From positions 714,501-778,500 of the forward strand of contig JARFJB010001664.1 of assembly GCA_036346205.1 (NCBI GenBank): 64,000 nt of DNA, written 5' to 3'. Source of the DNA: Vesta saturnalis. Lineage: Eukaryota > Arthropoda > Insecta > Coleoptera > Lampyridae. Each line of letters starts with the position of its first letter. The stretch's first letter is position 1. The position numbers and the translations under genes were made by a program. Under the pieces are notes generated by a model. The model made no database searches. It saw nothing but the letters and a program-made list of their open reading frames with translations, and was not told the DNA's origin. Shown piece by piece: positions 12,893 to 24,761 of the stretch.

Positions 12893-13432
12893 GTTATATA
12901 AATTATATTAAATTGATTTAATATTGGAAGTGATCTGCTGAAACTTATTTTTCTGTAATTACAGAATTAAATCCATTAAAGGGTAGTCGCAGATGGCAAA
13001 ATTATTTAGTATTTTTGATACTGACCTGTGTTCCCTTTAAATAAAAATTTTACTAAACGAAATGATTTCATGGTCTAATTCATATTATTTAAAATGAAAT
13101 TTTAAGAGATAAATCAATTAATTTACAGAAACGGTGTTAGTTTTAATTGTTTTGTTAATTGAGACTCTCCTAATTATATTTGTCGGGCTTCAAATTCAAT
13201 TTTTGAATGCTACGGTGTAGTTACTTCTAACTGGTATTAATTATACAAGGTTCTGATTGTTACTTGTAATTCAAGATGTGTAAGGTGTATTAGGAGAACA
13301 GTAAACTTCAAAGTATAATCTTTTAGATCCTTCGTTAATTCATCATGAACACAAGCTTTAACGTTATTTTTTCTTTTTTTGTTAGCGGAGAAAAGAAAAA
13401 ACTTCACATTCAAAATAGATACATAGATTAAT

Positions 13433-13434
<2 letters not shown>

Positions 13435-13490
<56 letters not shown>

Positions 13491-13515
13491 GTTACGTAAA
13501 AGTAATAAACTGGTG

Positions 13516-13566
<51 letters not shown>
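13435..13566. repeat. Pair of (TA)n microsatellites, copy 2
   Basis: TA arrays at 13435-13488 and 13518-13566 flank the same spacer as the pair at 454-572. Array lengths differ slightly from copy 1. Confidence 0.95.
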
Positions 13567-13568
<2 letters not shown>

Positions 13569-14070
13569 ACCGGTAATTATGCATAATCACATTAATGCCG
13601 CTAAATATATTAAATTTCTTGACAATGTATCAAATCTACCGGTTTGTTTACATAATTCTCAACTCGTAATGGTAATTGTGATAAATATCATGACCCATAG
13701 GGCCAGTAGAATAGAGAGCAGTTTTTTTGAGTAGTTAATACCCAGAAAGATATTTTTTCGTTGGACACTATGGCGTAAGAGACCACGAATTACAATATGT
13801 TATATTTTACAATTAAAAAGTCAATAAATGGTTATTTTAAGTCACATACATTTATTCAACCTGAACGAAATTTGAATAAGGGATTGACAGGTGTTTTGAA
13901 AAAAAATACAAATTTATTGAACTTGTACAAAACATAAAAAAAAACAAACTGCAGTTACACATAAAGACAAACTAAGCCCATATTCTAGAGAAAAAAAAAC
14001 AGTTTTCAAATAACGTTAAATGCTATTACTACAAATTATTAAATATTTTAAGTTTACTTATTTAAGCATG

Positions 14071-15575
14071 TTAGACTGTTATGACATTAGAATTAAAAAG
14101 TTTACCACATTTTTTACATTTGCACTTATCAGATTCGCATTGTCCCTTACAAACACATCGCTGGTATCCCTGACATCCAGAAGAGATTGCTAGATCTGGA
14201 AAGCAAAATAAAATTTTCTTGACAAATTGTGATTTGACTTCTGGTGTAGAACTGTGAAAGTCTTCCTTGTTTCGTTCCTAACTGATAAAACTCTTCATTT
14301 TGATGAAAATTACCGTTAATAAACTTCGGGGATCACTCCTTGCTCTGTCAACGACTGGTATTCGTAGTTTCACTGTATCACCAACTTTACCAGCAGGAAT
14401 TTAAGATTTGAAACTTTCAACATTTCTTTGCTTGTGATTCTAAACCTTCTTTAGCATTCATTCTATGTTTTCTTACTTGCTCTTTCCTGCATAAAATATG
14501 CGTCTGGATTAGAGCGACCGCTGATTCATTCTCTTTCTGAGACTTAAAATTAACTTCAGATGGAGGGTCATTTTGAGATAGATCGTTATTGTCCATATTA
14601 GAAACATTTTCTATTTCGCTATTGGTGTTTTCGGAAGCATTATTAACTGTCTATATTAATGCTTGAAGCTCTTCTTCAGTTCTAAGATGTTCGCTAGAGT
14701 CATTCGGGACAGAAGACGTTTTCAAGTCAAATTGTGAAGGCGTCCCAAACATTACATCATAAGGAGAACGCTTGATGCCTTTATGAAATGTTCTATTTTT
14801 CATAAGTTCACAAAACGTAACCCTTCGGACCATTTACTGGTGTCATTGCTTTCCAACCAAGAACTTAGCATATTTTCAATTTCCTGGTTTGCACGTTCAA
14901 CCGAACCTTGAGTCTGGATGTGCCTAGGCTTTCCGTGCACAATTTTCAGACCCGGTCACACTGCACAAACTTCTTCCAGGATTTTGTTGCTAAACTCACG
15001 ACCGTTGTCACTTTCCACTATACTGGGGGCTCCAAATATAGTAAAAATGTCAACTAGGTGATATGCAACCTCTCCTGCACGTTTGATTTTTAGGGCACGC
15101 AACTGTACGAACTGCGTCAAGTGGTCTTGATAGAAAAATATGAACTTAATGTCATTATCTGGCTGCGACTCCATGTCAATTAAGTTCACCTGGCATCTTG
15201 AGTTCATCTCTTGAAAGACCATAGGCCTAACAAAAAGTCTTTTCTTAGGTACCTTGGTTTTTTTTTGACAACTTTCACACAAATTTAAGTAAATCATGAC
15301 TTCTTCGGTAGTAATGTCTTTGTACTTAACACTGGAGCTGTCTTTACTTACAGGAAATATAAGTATTTCAACATTGCCTACTTTCATTACATCGTATCTT
15401 TTTACTCTTTAGTCTTTGATAACCTTCCGGTTTTTTCCCGCTACTTTTTTTTAACACTATTCACTTTTTTTAACAAATCATCATATCTTTCTTTCGTCAG
15501 AAAACCACTGTTTGCTTTATTATTATACATAATATTCACTAATTTGGAATTAAAACGCTCAAGCAGACCAGCCAT
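14071..15575 (-). pseudogene. KRBA2/SCAND3-like integrase gene, nearly complete copy 2
   Basis: The frame starts MAGLLERFNSKLVNIMYNNK at 15575, with a TATA-like tattttataaaata about 10 bases upstream. An unbroken 143-residue part (15387-14956) has the retroviral-type integrase core: VNLIDMESQ (first Asp), SDNGREFSN (second Asp) and, beyond an in-frame TGA (about 14948), HIQTQGSVERANQ with the catalytic Glu. Next comes GIKRSPYDVMFG (14651-14833), typical of the KRAB-A domain-containing protein 2-like family of insects. The C-terminus is a cysteine cluster (CVCKGQCESDKCKCKKCGK, near 14105-14165), stop at 14071. That family descends from transposon integrases. A few stops and frame changes remain, so as written it is a pseudogene; corrected sequence might restore it. 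Role unknown: mobile element or host-adopted DNA-binding protein. Confidence 0.75.
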
Positions 15576-15689
15576 TATTCAATATTTTATAAAATACGAG
15601 AGGATAGCGAAGAAACTCAATCAGAACCACTACTCAAATCACGCGGTTGGTACGTGTTGGTAGAAGCCAAGCAGTTGCGCAAGCTGAAC

Positions 15690-16164
15690 GAATTTTCGTA
15701 AAGTTAGTAATACAAGAATGATATATTTCAGAACAATACGTAAACTGAGATAGCACAAGTGCTTCACATAGAGATTGTTTAGTTTTCTGTGAGAGATAAC
15801 ATTTAGAAGGATATATGAGTTTTAAGTTTAGGTATGCCTTTTTAATGTAGCTATTGAACTATTTTTCATATCTAAACGTATTATCCATAACTAATCCTAA
15901 ATTTTTTACTTCAAGCGTAACAGCGAGGCTAACATTATTAGATTTTAGATCTACAAATTGTTTGGCAAGGTTACAATACGAATTTTTACCAAAAAGTATA
16001 ATATTACTCTTTAGGATTTATTATCAAATCATACTCCTTAATGGTGTTTGTTAAACTTTGAAGGTTAGACTCATAGTCTACAAGTGCTTGTGCATAGATA
16101 CTTATAAGAAAAAGAAGGTAACATCGTATCATAGGCGTACATAGAGATGGAACCAGGTATAATT
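15690..16164 (-). pseudogene. Non-LTR retrotransposon RT, C-terminal part (copy 2)
   Basis: Read from 16164 downwards, this shows SMYAYDTML, a degraded form of the (F/Y)ADD catalytic box. It then shows YESNLQSLTNTIKEYDL, NPKESNIILFG, VKNLGLVMDN and AYLNLKLIY, the ordered blocks that follow the active site in Jockey/CR1-type RTs. A frameshift lies between the catalytic box and the next block. The upstream half of this RT is at 26023-26567, past the gypsy element, so the two pieces are one interrupted gene. The 3' end gives way near 15690 to the promoter side of the KRBA2-like gene. Confidence 0.8.
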
Positions 16165-17237
16165 TGTCAGGGTATTTTGAACACCCTGTATACGTATTGG
16201 GTAATTTTGTTTGTAGTCTTATGTACTTAGTTAGATTCCGTATACACATATATTTTTTTTTTGTCAAGTTATGTTTTATAGTAAATTTGTTTTAACGTGT
16301 GTAACGACCTTTAGGGATGGAGGTGTATGGTGAGCTTTAGATTCTTTGTTTGTGAAATTATTATTCCGAAAATTTAGGTTGTTTTTCCGTATTATTTTCG
16401 TTTATTGAAGTTTGATTAACGCTTTATTTGTAAATAGTTGTATAAAGTTTAATTAAGGTTTATTTCGTTTGATTTCCGAAAATATAATAGAAAATTAAGT
16501 AATTTAAATAAATAGTATAGGTTTATCTGTGTATGATGTCATGTCGCGACATAAAGTCGCTTAAATAGTTGTCCAGTTTATTATTAGGTATTTTGGTTTT
16601 GATTTATAGAGATTGCATGTGGGCCTTATTGTTCGTACTTTAAGGTAAACATACAGAGGCTGTACAGGATATTTTGCTGACGTTTAGTTTTGAAAATTTA
16701 CCGAGTCCTTACGGACGAAAACGAATTTAGGTATTGGGGTACTAAATTTCCCCTTCCGTTTTTTAATTGGTGGAATTAAAGTAGATAAGATTTTTTTGAG
16801 TAGGGATTAAAAATCAAAGATGGAATTGTTAATAATTTTTGAGTTCTAAGACAGATCACGCTTTCGAGTAGTTGTACGTTGCCGCTTGTGTTACGCTTTA
16901 AGGGGTGGTTTAGAACGTTGATATTTTGGACCTTGTGGTGTTTAACGAACGTACTTTTTGTGTAGTAAGGGTAGTTTAACTATTCTGAAGATAACCTGTG
17001 AAAGGGATTTATTAAAATTGTTCATCACCAAAGGATTATACCTAGTGCCGATTTCGGTTTTACGTAAAGTTACCTGGAGGACATCTTCGTGTTTTCTTAG
17101 TGCGTCGATGGACTCTTTGGTTTATATCGCTTTGCGGATTTATTTAAAATCATCGTTCTTGAGTGCCACTTATTATCGTAAAGCGTGTGTAAAGATAAAG
17201 AAACTTTCGCAATATATATAATATATATATATATATT

Positions 17238-17281
<44 letters not shown>

Positions 17282-18513
17282 TAAATTTAAACAAATTATT
17301 AAGGATTGTTAGTGGAAAATTAAAATTATTTAAAGAACATTAAAAGCTAAAAGTTATCAAGCAATTTTGAACACATTAACATTTTAACGAGATTAAATTA
17401 AGAAATTGTTCGTGTATAACAGAATATCAGTCAACATTTTATCATCATTTTGCCGGACCAGGGAGTTTCCATTCCGTTATAACCGATCACCTGGTCGTAT
17501 CTATCGTTGTAACACAGAGGAGGTGCTATCTAGACCTGTAAGGTAATATAATATTGTTTTTATTGAAAATTTTGAAGATTTTTGTGTTTCGAATTATTTT
17601 ATTTGTTGATGAAGGTTTGAAAGCGGAGTTGTGTATCGTTTTTTTGTTAACGTAAGTTGTTGTTTTAAATTTAATTAGGAATTAATTATAGTTTTAACGC
17701 TCCGCCTTCACACTTTTTTTTTTTATTTTATTAGTAAAGGGCAATCGACCCTATTGTAGTTGTGTGGTATATATAATCCACGGTTTATTATATTTAGGTT
17801 AAACGATTTAGTACGGCGTAAGCAGATTCTGATCAGACATCCTGTCGCCTAATAAGCCTTTGTAGTTTTTTTGTCATACCATTATCGTATGTTTATATTT
17901 ATCCTTATTTTATTTTATTATAGCTTTGTTTTGTTTTATAAATGTGTTTTATTCTGTGGAAACCCTTTGTGTTGCATACCAGTTTTTTTTGCAAATTTAC
18001 CGATAATTTAGTTATAACGTAACGAAGTTAGTTTTTTTATTATTGAGTAATAACGTTCTTAATATTTAGTGTTTTATTTGATTTTTTGTTTTGTTTTGAT
18101 TATTAGTTAACGCCAAATTATTTACACTGAGGTGTATTAACGTAATTTTATTGAGTGTTGATCACGCTTTTATTTGACAAGCGTGCAGTGTTTTGAAGCC
18201 CTATTTCAGGTTATTTTGCTGAGTTGCTCCAGCACACCTGGGATTGATTACAATAGGTAAGCGCATGTTTTTGGATGTTTAGACACGCTATGTACTCGTA
18301 ATTTTGGCACGACAACCCTTATTTTGTCTATCAAATATCCTGGCGCCCTTAACCGAACCGATTTTGACTTCATCCCCTATTTTGACTGACGTACGATTTA
18401 TTATTCTGGATGTGCAAAATTATTAACATCAATCCACACCCATACGCTGACTAGTCGAGGCAAAAGGCCAATTTATCTGTAATCCCGTTCTACCACCCGT
18501 TTATACCGTTACA
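16165..18513 (+). repeat. Gypsy element copy 2, 5' LTR
   Basis: It starts TGTCAGGG and ends CCGTTACA, 2349 bp, and is the most complete LTR in the window. Bases 16436-16652 are missing from both 3' LTRs. A compound (TA)n array is at 17211-17276. The left flank ends gtataatt and the flank after the 3' LTR begins aaatattg. No perfect 4-6 bp target duplication is visible; aatt against aaat is the nearest fit. Confidence 0.93.
17211..17276. repeat. (TA)n array inside the gypsy LTR
   Basis: A TA array interrupted by ttatataa sits in the LTR. Equivalents are at 11104-11158 and 24710-24762, so the array is part of the element; its length varies between LTRs. Confidence 0.9.
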
Positions 18514-18521
18514 GGTAAAGT

Positions 18522-18540
18522 TGGCGCTTCAACGTGGGAC
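18522..18540 (+). other. Gypsy primer-binding site, copy 2
   Basis: TGGCGCTTCAACGTGGGAC lies eight bases past the LTR end and is identical to the copy-1 site. It would pair with the 3' end of a tRNA to prime minus-strand synthesis. The tRNA identity is inferred only from the TGGCGC start. Confidence 0.68.
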
Positions 18541-18663
18541 ATTTAGGGTGGTTTTTTCGTAATTTTTTTTTTGGTGACATCTTAGGATAGTATTTCAGTA
18601 TTTTCGCTTCAGGATTATTTTATTGTTGAATTAAGTTTTTTATATACGTATCGAAAGATTAAA

Positions 18664-19960
18664 ATGGGTTATAAAATTAATGTAGATAGGCTTACACCTA
18701 GTGAGGTAAGATATGAGATAGCGGTTAGAGGTGGTGATCTATCGTTAGGGTAACTGCGTTACGTGCTTTGTTACGGAATATTTTGAGTGAGGAAAGTAGT
18801 GGTAAAATTTCATCACGTCCCGATTATCCTTTCGATTTTGAAACAGATAAGAGTGCTATTGAGGAAACGAAATTGGAATTAGAAAATTATTAGAAAGTCA
18901 AAATTAATCCGTCCACAAAATTTTAACGACCATAGAAACCAAGCTCAAATATTTGTTAGGTAGAGTTAATAATTCAATTCGAAAACCGATATCGATGTTA
19001 AGATTAAAGAAAGTTTGTTTGTTGAAATTGCGGTAGCTCAGTCTACATACGAAATTTTGGATAAACGAGTAGTTTCAAAAGTTCACCTTTGGAAATAGTA
19101 AGCAGTGTTTCGAATAATGAGATCAAAATTAAAACAGATATTTCAGTACCGATTAGTAATTTAAATTTAAGTACATCACCTGTTAGGAATGTAGTTGTAA
19201 AAAGTACACCGGTTTGCAAATGGAATTTATCATTTTCGGGAGATACTAAATCCTTATCGTTGTTTTTTTTTGGAACGGATTTCAGAATTACAGATTTCAC
19301 GTAGAGTTGATGACGCGCAATTATTTTCGGAATGTTTAGATTTATTTACGGGTAACGCTTTGATTTACGTTCGTTCCGTTAGAAGGGAAGTTAGGACTTG
19401 GGGTGAGTTGGTGGAATTGTTGAAAATTCAATTCCAGCCAATAGATTATGACGATAGATTATTAGATGAGATTAAGCGTCGTACTCAGGGTACGGACGAG
19501 CCGGGAATTTATATCGCTGTTATGCGGACTTTATTTTCGCGTTTAACGAAACTTTGTCGGAGGAAACAATTACGTATTTTGCGGAAAAATATCGCGCCTT
19601 CTTATCAGGCACAATTAGGTTTAACGGAGATTACTCGATTAACGAATTAATTAAATATGGAAGACTTATCGAAGAAAGGGTTCAAGCAATGAATAGTTAT
19701 GTACCGCCTAGTCGGAAACGCTCCGATCTAGAAGTAGATTTAGCGTACGTGGGAGAAACCCCACCGGTTGTCACGATCAAGAATAAGGAAGTACCGATAC
19801 AGGAAGTAAAGATAACGCCGAGTAGAGTTGAGGTAGATCGTTTGGAATTGTCAGAAGACCGGACATCTGCGTCGTTGTAAGGAACCATTAGAAATCGTTA
19901 TTGTTATGGGGAAAGAAGGATTTTACGGTAAAGAATTTTAAGTGTTCGAATTCGGAAACG
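18664..19960 (+). pseudogene. Gypsy gag, copy 2 (frameshifted)
   Basis: The start MGYKINVDRLTPSEVRYEI is at 18664; a stop occurs after GGDLSLG. The capsid-like part (19270-19650) reads 126 codons, with LFTGNALIYVRSVRREV, WGELVELLKIQFQPIDYDDR and EIKRRTQGTDEPG, all characteristic of insect Ty3/gypsy Gag. An overlapping frame (19554-19880) carries on with YVPPSRKRSDLEVDLAYVGE. CCHC-type knuckle remnants (NCQKTGHLRR, then a second damaged knuckle) are at 19845-19945. At least three frame changes separate the parts. The downstream neighbour is protease in pol. Confidence 0.85.
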
Positions 19961-20064
19961 GATCACGGAGACAATAAAGAGCCGCGTATTGCTTCCAAGA
20001 TCTACATTAAGTCGGCAGTTTATTATAATAGTTTAAGAGCAAGGATGGTTACTTTTTAAGGAAT

Positions 20065-20400
20065 AAAGTTTTTTGGATTACGTTTTGATTTAAAGATTCA
20101 GATGAGACCATTTGTCACGGTAAATTTTTTCAAGAGTTATTGGTTTATTGGAAGTGGATCTACGAAGACCATATTAAAGAAAGGGATGGAAAAATTAAGT
20201 CAATTGGGAGTGAAATTAAATAGAATTTACGTCAACCTGTGTTGGCTAACGGTCAATCAGTGAAGAGTATGGTACCAGTGTTCCGATCGAAATTAAGGAA
20301 AATTATTACGATTAACGTCATTGTTTATTGGAGATACCGCATCAGTTGATATTGGAGTCGATTTTGAAACGACAATTTTGTTCCGGACTTAAGAAAAGGA
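20065..20400 (+). pseudogene. Gypsy aspartic protease, copy 2 (damaged)
   Basis: The domain sits between the gag knuckles and RT. It shows GSGSTKTI followed by KKGMEKLSQLGVKLN, the start of a retroviral-type protease that would cut the Gag-Pol polyprotein. Where D(S/T)G should read Asp, both copies read Gly, so the catalytic Asp is missing, by mutation or by an indel just before it. The C-terminal flap region near 20340-20400 (VDFETT) is frameshifted. Confidence 0.65.
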
Positions 20401-20639
20401 GTGGAAATTTGAAAATGAAAACTATTAATGCTATGGAAGATAGAGACCAAAGATTTGCTCACGTTTACATCTGAATGGAGGACAATTAAACAATTGGATG
20501 GAGGTGGACAGTTATTTAACATTGAAGGCAAGAATTGGATGTACCTTTAGTTCACAAATTAAGACAGTAGTGAACCAAAAGCAACGATATTATCGTTTCA
20601 CCGTTTATTCAGCAACAAATAGATCTCGAGTTGGAAAGA

Positions 20640-21330
20640 TGTTGAAGATGGATGTGAGAAATCTAATAGCGCTTTAAGTCCGATACTAAGTAAAGAAGAA
20701 GGATGGAAGTTATAGGTTTTGCGTGGATTTTCGAAAAGTAAAAAAGTTACCGAGAGAATGCATTCCGTTACCGTACGTTTCAGCAATTTTAGACCGTTTA
20801 CGTGACGCAAAATACATATCGTCTTGGACATTAAGTCAGCTTATTGGAGATACCATGGCTGAAGATTCAAAAATATACCGCTTTACAGTACCCAACGGGG
20901 TTTGTTTCAATTGCGTTTACCGTTTGGCTCGCCCGAGTTGGCAAGATTTATGACCGAGTTTTGGACCAGAATTAGAATATGTTTTCTTTATTTGATGAAC
21001 ATTATTTGACACCTACTTGAAACAACGAGGTTTTACAGAAGTTTGACGATTCAGTGAATGGTCTTACGTTAGGAAGAGATAAATGGTTTTGTCAATCCAG
21101 CCAGTATTTGGGTTTAATTAACGAAAATGGGTTATCGGTTGACCCAAAAAGGTAACGCCATTTTAAAGATTCCAACACCAAAGATCCAACGGAAGGGCGA
21201 TTATCGGATAGCAGTTGGTATCGTCGTTTTATAAAAAATTTTGACCATTATTGCCCTTAACGAAATTATTAAAGAAATTTGCAAATTTTTGGGATGAAGA
21301 TTGTGACAAAGCTTTGAAATATTAAGGATT
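20640..21330 (+). pseudogene. Gypsy reverse transcriptase, copy 2 (damaged)
   Basis: Fingers and palm pieces are clear: DGSYRFCVDFRKVKK near 20700, then LPYVSAILDRLRDAKYISS, then AEDSK and FTVPNGVCFN. The expected YLDD active site near 20980 is destroyed; the text there is frameshifted to a form like SLFDEHY. Later palm-connection text (WVIG, SVDP-like words) is scattered over three frames up to 21330. It would copy the element RNA into DNA, but cannot do so as written. Confidence 0.82.
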
Positions 21331-21334
21331 GTTT

Positions 21335-21760
21335 GGTTACCGCACCCATATTATCGTGTCCAGATTTTTCGCTACCGTTTTTGTGCAAACTGACGCTTCA
21401 GATTATGGATTGGTTCAGTTTACGCAGACTATTGATGGAGAAGAACGAGTGATATGTTACAATAGTAGATCATTGACGAAGAAGAAAGGTTTTCGACTAC
21501 CGAAAAGGAATGTTTAGCCGTACTTTGGTCAGTGAGAATTACGTCCATATTTGGGAGCAGAATTTACGGTTATTACCGATCACGCATCGTTAGTTTGGTT
21601 ACATAATTTAAAGGAACCTACCGGTCGATTAGCGCGTTGGGCTATACGCCTTCAGCAGTATAGTTTGAAATATTCATCGTAAAGGAAAGGATCATGTCGT
21701 ACCGGATACATTATCGCGTTCCGTACCAGTTATTGACGCACTTAAAGTGACGAGTAAACC
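21335..21760 (+). pseudogene. Gypsy RNase H, copy 2 (damaged)
   Basis: The domain follows RT directly. It shows TDASDYGLVQFTQTIDGEE with the first catalytic Asp, CYNSRSLTKKKG, then FTVITDHASLVWLHNLKEP and TGRLARWAIRLQQYS. These are the standard Ty3/gypsy RNase H blocks, degrading RNA in the RNA-DNA hybrid. Two frameshifts divide the domain (near 21495 and 21550). Confidence 0.85.
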
Positions 21761-21989
21761 CGATTTGACTTACCAGACGAGACTATAGTAAGACGAAGAA
21801 AGGAAGTAGAAGATGTAAAAGATGACGATAAGTGGTTGACACGGATGAAGAAGAATGTTAGGCAAGAACCGTACCCGCAATGGCGGATAGAAAAGGAAAG
21901 TTATTGAAGCATGCGAAGTGTAGTTATCCGAAGTTGAGAAACGATGGGAAAGTGGGAGTTGTAGTGCCGAAGGAGAACGCTCCCAGATA

Positions 21990-22990
21990 TTATCGCAGTG
22001 TCATGATGACCCTAGAGCAGGACATGCAGGTATTTTAAGACTTATGAAGAATTTCACGACAGTATTATTGGCCGAAGTTAAAGGCAGACGTGGTACGTTA
22101 CGTTCGACATTGTGAGATTTTTTAGAATAAACCGGAACAGAAGAAACCGGCCCCTTATGGCAAAACATCCCGTTATCGACAAGCCCTGGCAAATGATTGC
22201 CACGGATATTTAGGACCGTTACCGAGATCATCTCGAGGTTATTCAATGTTTTAGTAGTTGCCGATTATTTTTCGAAATTTGTCTTTTCCCGTTACGTGCC
22301 GCTACCGCTGGAGTTAAGAATATCGAAGAAAATTTTTTATGTTTAGTACCGTTATACGTTTGTGTGACAATGGATCACAATTTAGGAGTAAAGAATTTCA
22401 GAAAATGGTTACGTCTTATAACGCCAAAATTATATTAACGCAAATTACCATCCTCAGGCTAATCCATCAGAACGTGTTAATAGAGTTATGAAGACAATGT
22501 TAGCGTCGTATATTGAAGATAATCAACGTAATTGGATAAGTATTTGCGCAAGTTGCCTGTGCCATTCGCACAGCAACTCATGAATTACCGGCCTGGCCTT
22601 ATTTCGCGAACTTTGGGGAGAAATGATCATAGACGGATCCACAGGGTATACCGACGAACAGTACCGATCTAGATAATGTAAATTTTGCCGACAGAACACC
22701 GTTGTTAGAGAGAAGTGAAATTTTCGCGTGTTTATAACGATATTAAGAAAAGACTTAATGCCGCGTATATTAAGAGTAAACAAAATTATGATTTACGTAG
22801 ACGTTTAGCAAATTTTGAAGTAGGGATACCGTGTGGCGGAAAAATTATGTTTTTCGACGCGTCTCGTTATTTCGGGTTAGCGCCAAATTTATCGGTCCAT
22901 TTTATATTAAAGAAAGGTTTCGTATCAGACTTACGAACTTCTGATGCTTCAGGAATTTCGAAGGAGTGTGGAATGCTAAAGATCTTAAGC
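21990..22990 (+). pseudogene. Gypsy integrase, copy 2 (damaged)
   Basis: The zinc-binding N-terminus (DDPRAGHAGILRLMKNF-like) is near 22000-22050. KHPVIDKPWQMIATDI gives the first catalytic Asp (about 22155-22205). DNGSQFRSKEFQKMVTSY near 22365-22415 gives the second. A SERVNRVMKTMLASY block near 22465-22505 holds the Glu. Most short-range sequence is sound, but stops and shifts separate the blocks. A C-terminal basic tail continues to about 22990. No envelope gene follows. Confidence 0.85.
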
Positions 22991-22999
22991 CAAATCCTA

Positions 23000-23940
23000 A
23001 TGTCGATTAAGTCCTCTTGGACGTTTTCTGTGTAGGGACGGAGTAAGAATTTTCCTACAGCAGATGCCACTGCTTGTCGTAAGAGGCGACTAATCAAGTA
23101 GGCGTAGCGAGTTTGGTTGGAGGTGTTGCGATTTTGGGTCTTGCGTATTTGGAAAACGGAAAGCGGGATCTCGTGAACCGTGGCCCGGCCTCTTCCATGC
23201 TCGACGCGGAGTTTCAGTGCACCAGCCAAACGCGTGTTCCGTTGTTGCACCTGGTTTGCTTTCTCGGATCCTTAGCGGATCATTTTGGGTTTGTCGTTTA
23301 TCGTGGATTTGATCCAATTTTTTGTCTTTCGACTTTGACTTATTTTACCGAACGTGACTGTGGAAGTTTGTTTTTGTGCCAAGGAGGCAGAACTCGAGTT
23401 CGGGGAGGGGAACCACCCTCTTGCCGCCTCGAGGACGCGTTTGTTGAGTTTGTGGAGTTTTGAAGTTGGTGGAGTTTTGTGAAGTTTGTGAGTTTTGTTG
23501 ACTTTGTGGAGTTGTCGAGCTTTAGTTTCGATGTTTTTATATACAGTTATGCCAGTACCGGTTCCCACCCTCTGCCTGTCAAAAGGTTGGTTTCGTCGTC
23601 CGTTTTGTGTAATGTAGTTGAATTTTTTTTACCGGATTTTCATTTGGCCTCTGTTGGTGGTTCCTTCACGGACCCCAAGAGTTTAAAGTTTTTTATAACT
23701 TTGTTTTGGTTTTTATAGTCCCAACTAGTGGTGTGTGCGAGCGGTAGCACATCACTAGCTTTTGAGGGTGTTGGAGGGTCTTTTGACCAGCCCACCGCAT
23801 TTTCCGTACTTCTTCGTACATTTAGTTTGTGGGAGTTAACGTTTGTAGTTAGTGTTAGTTTTGTTTTTGTTCCTGGCGTAGGTTGCCTGTAGAGTTGTTG
23901 TTTTCGGATATATTTTCCGAAGGAAAATATTTTTGGGGAG
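23000..23940 (+). other. Gypsy 3' non-coding tail with polypurine tract, copy 2
   Basis: This is about 940 bp, GC-richer than the flanks, between integrase and the 3' LTR. It includes agatgccactgcttgtcgta at about 23061, ccaccctcttgccgcctcga near 23412 and a run of gttgagtttgtggagttttg-type words at 23440-23515. The purine run ggggag (23935-23940) touches the 3' LTR. Several 75-127 codon frames exist on both strands but disagree between the copies and have no family features, so I treat the region as untranslated. Confidence 0.6.
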
Positions 23941-24708
23941 TGTCAGGGTATTTTAAATGTATACGTATTGGGTAATTTTGTTTGTAGTCTTATTACAGTT
24001 AGATTCCGTATACAATTTTTTTTTTTGTCAATTATGTTTTATAGTAAATTTTTTAATTGTAACGACCTTTAGGGATAGGTATGGTGAGCTTTAGATTCGT
24101 TGTTTGTTTATTATTGAAAATTTAGGTTGTTTTTCCATTATTTTCGTTTATTGAAATTGATTAACGTTATTTGTAAAATTACAGACGCTGTACAGGAATT
24201 TTGCTGACGTTTGTTTTGAAAATTTACCAGTCCTTACGGACGAAAACGAATTTGGTATTGGGGTACTAAATTTTCCCTTCCGTTTTTTAATTGGTGGAAT
24301 TAAATAGATAAGATTTTTAAGAGAGGGATTAAAAAATCCAAAATGGGTTAATTTTTTGAAGTCTAAGACAGATCACGCAGAGTTGTACGTTGCCGCTTGT
24401 GTTACGCTTTAAGGGGGGTTTAGAACGTTGATATTTTGGACCTGTGGTGTTTAAGAACGTACTTTTGTGTAGTAAGGGTAGTTTAACTATTCCTGAAGAA
24501 ACCTGTGACAAAGGGATTTATTAAAATTGTTCATCACCAAGGTTATACCTAGTGCCGATTTCGGTTTACGTAAATTACCTGGAGGACATCTTCGTGTTTT
24601 TAGTGCGTCGATGGACTTTTGGTTTATATCCCTTTGCGGATTTATTTAAAATCATCGTTCTTGAGTGCCACTTTTATCGTAAAGGTGTTAAAGATAAAGA
24701 AACTTTAA

Positions 24709-24761
<53 letters not shown>

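Noticed and set aside
22867..23568. Antisense frames of 98-127 codons over the gypsy 3' tail
   Set aside because: They are interrupted differently in copy 1 (9475-9869), have no family features and lie opposite the end of the gypsy element.
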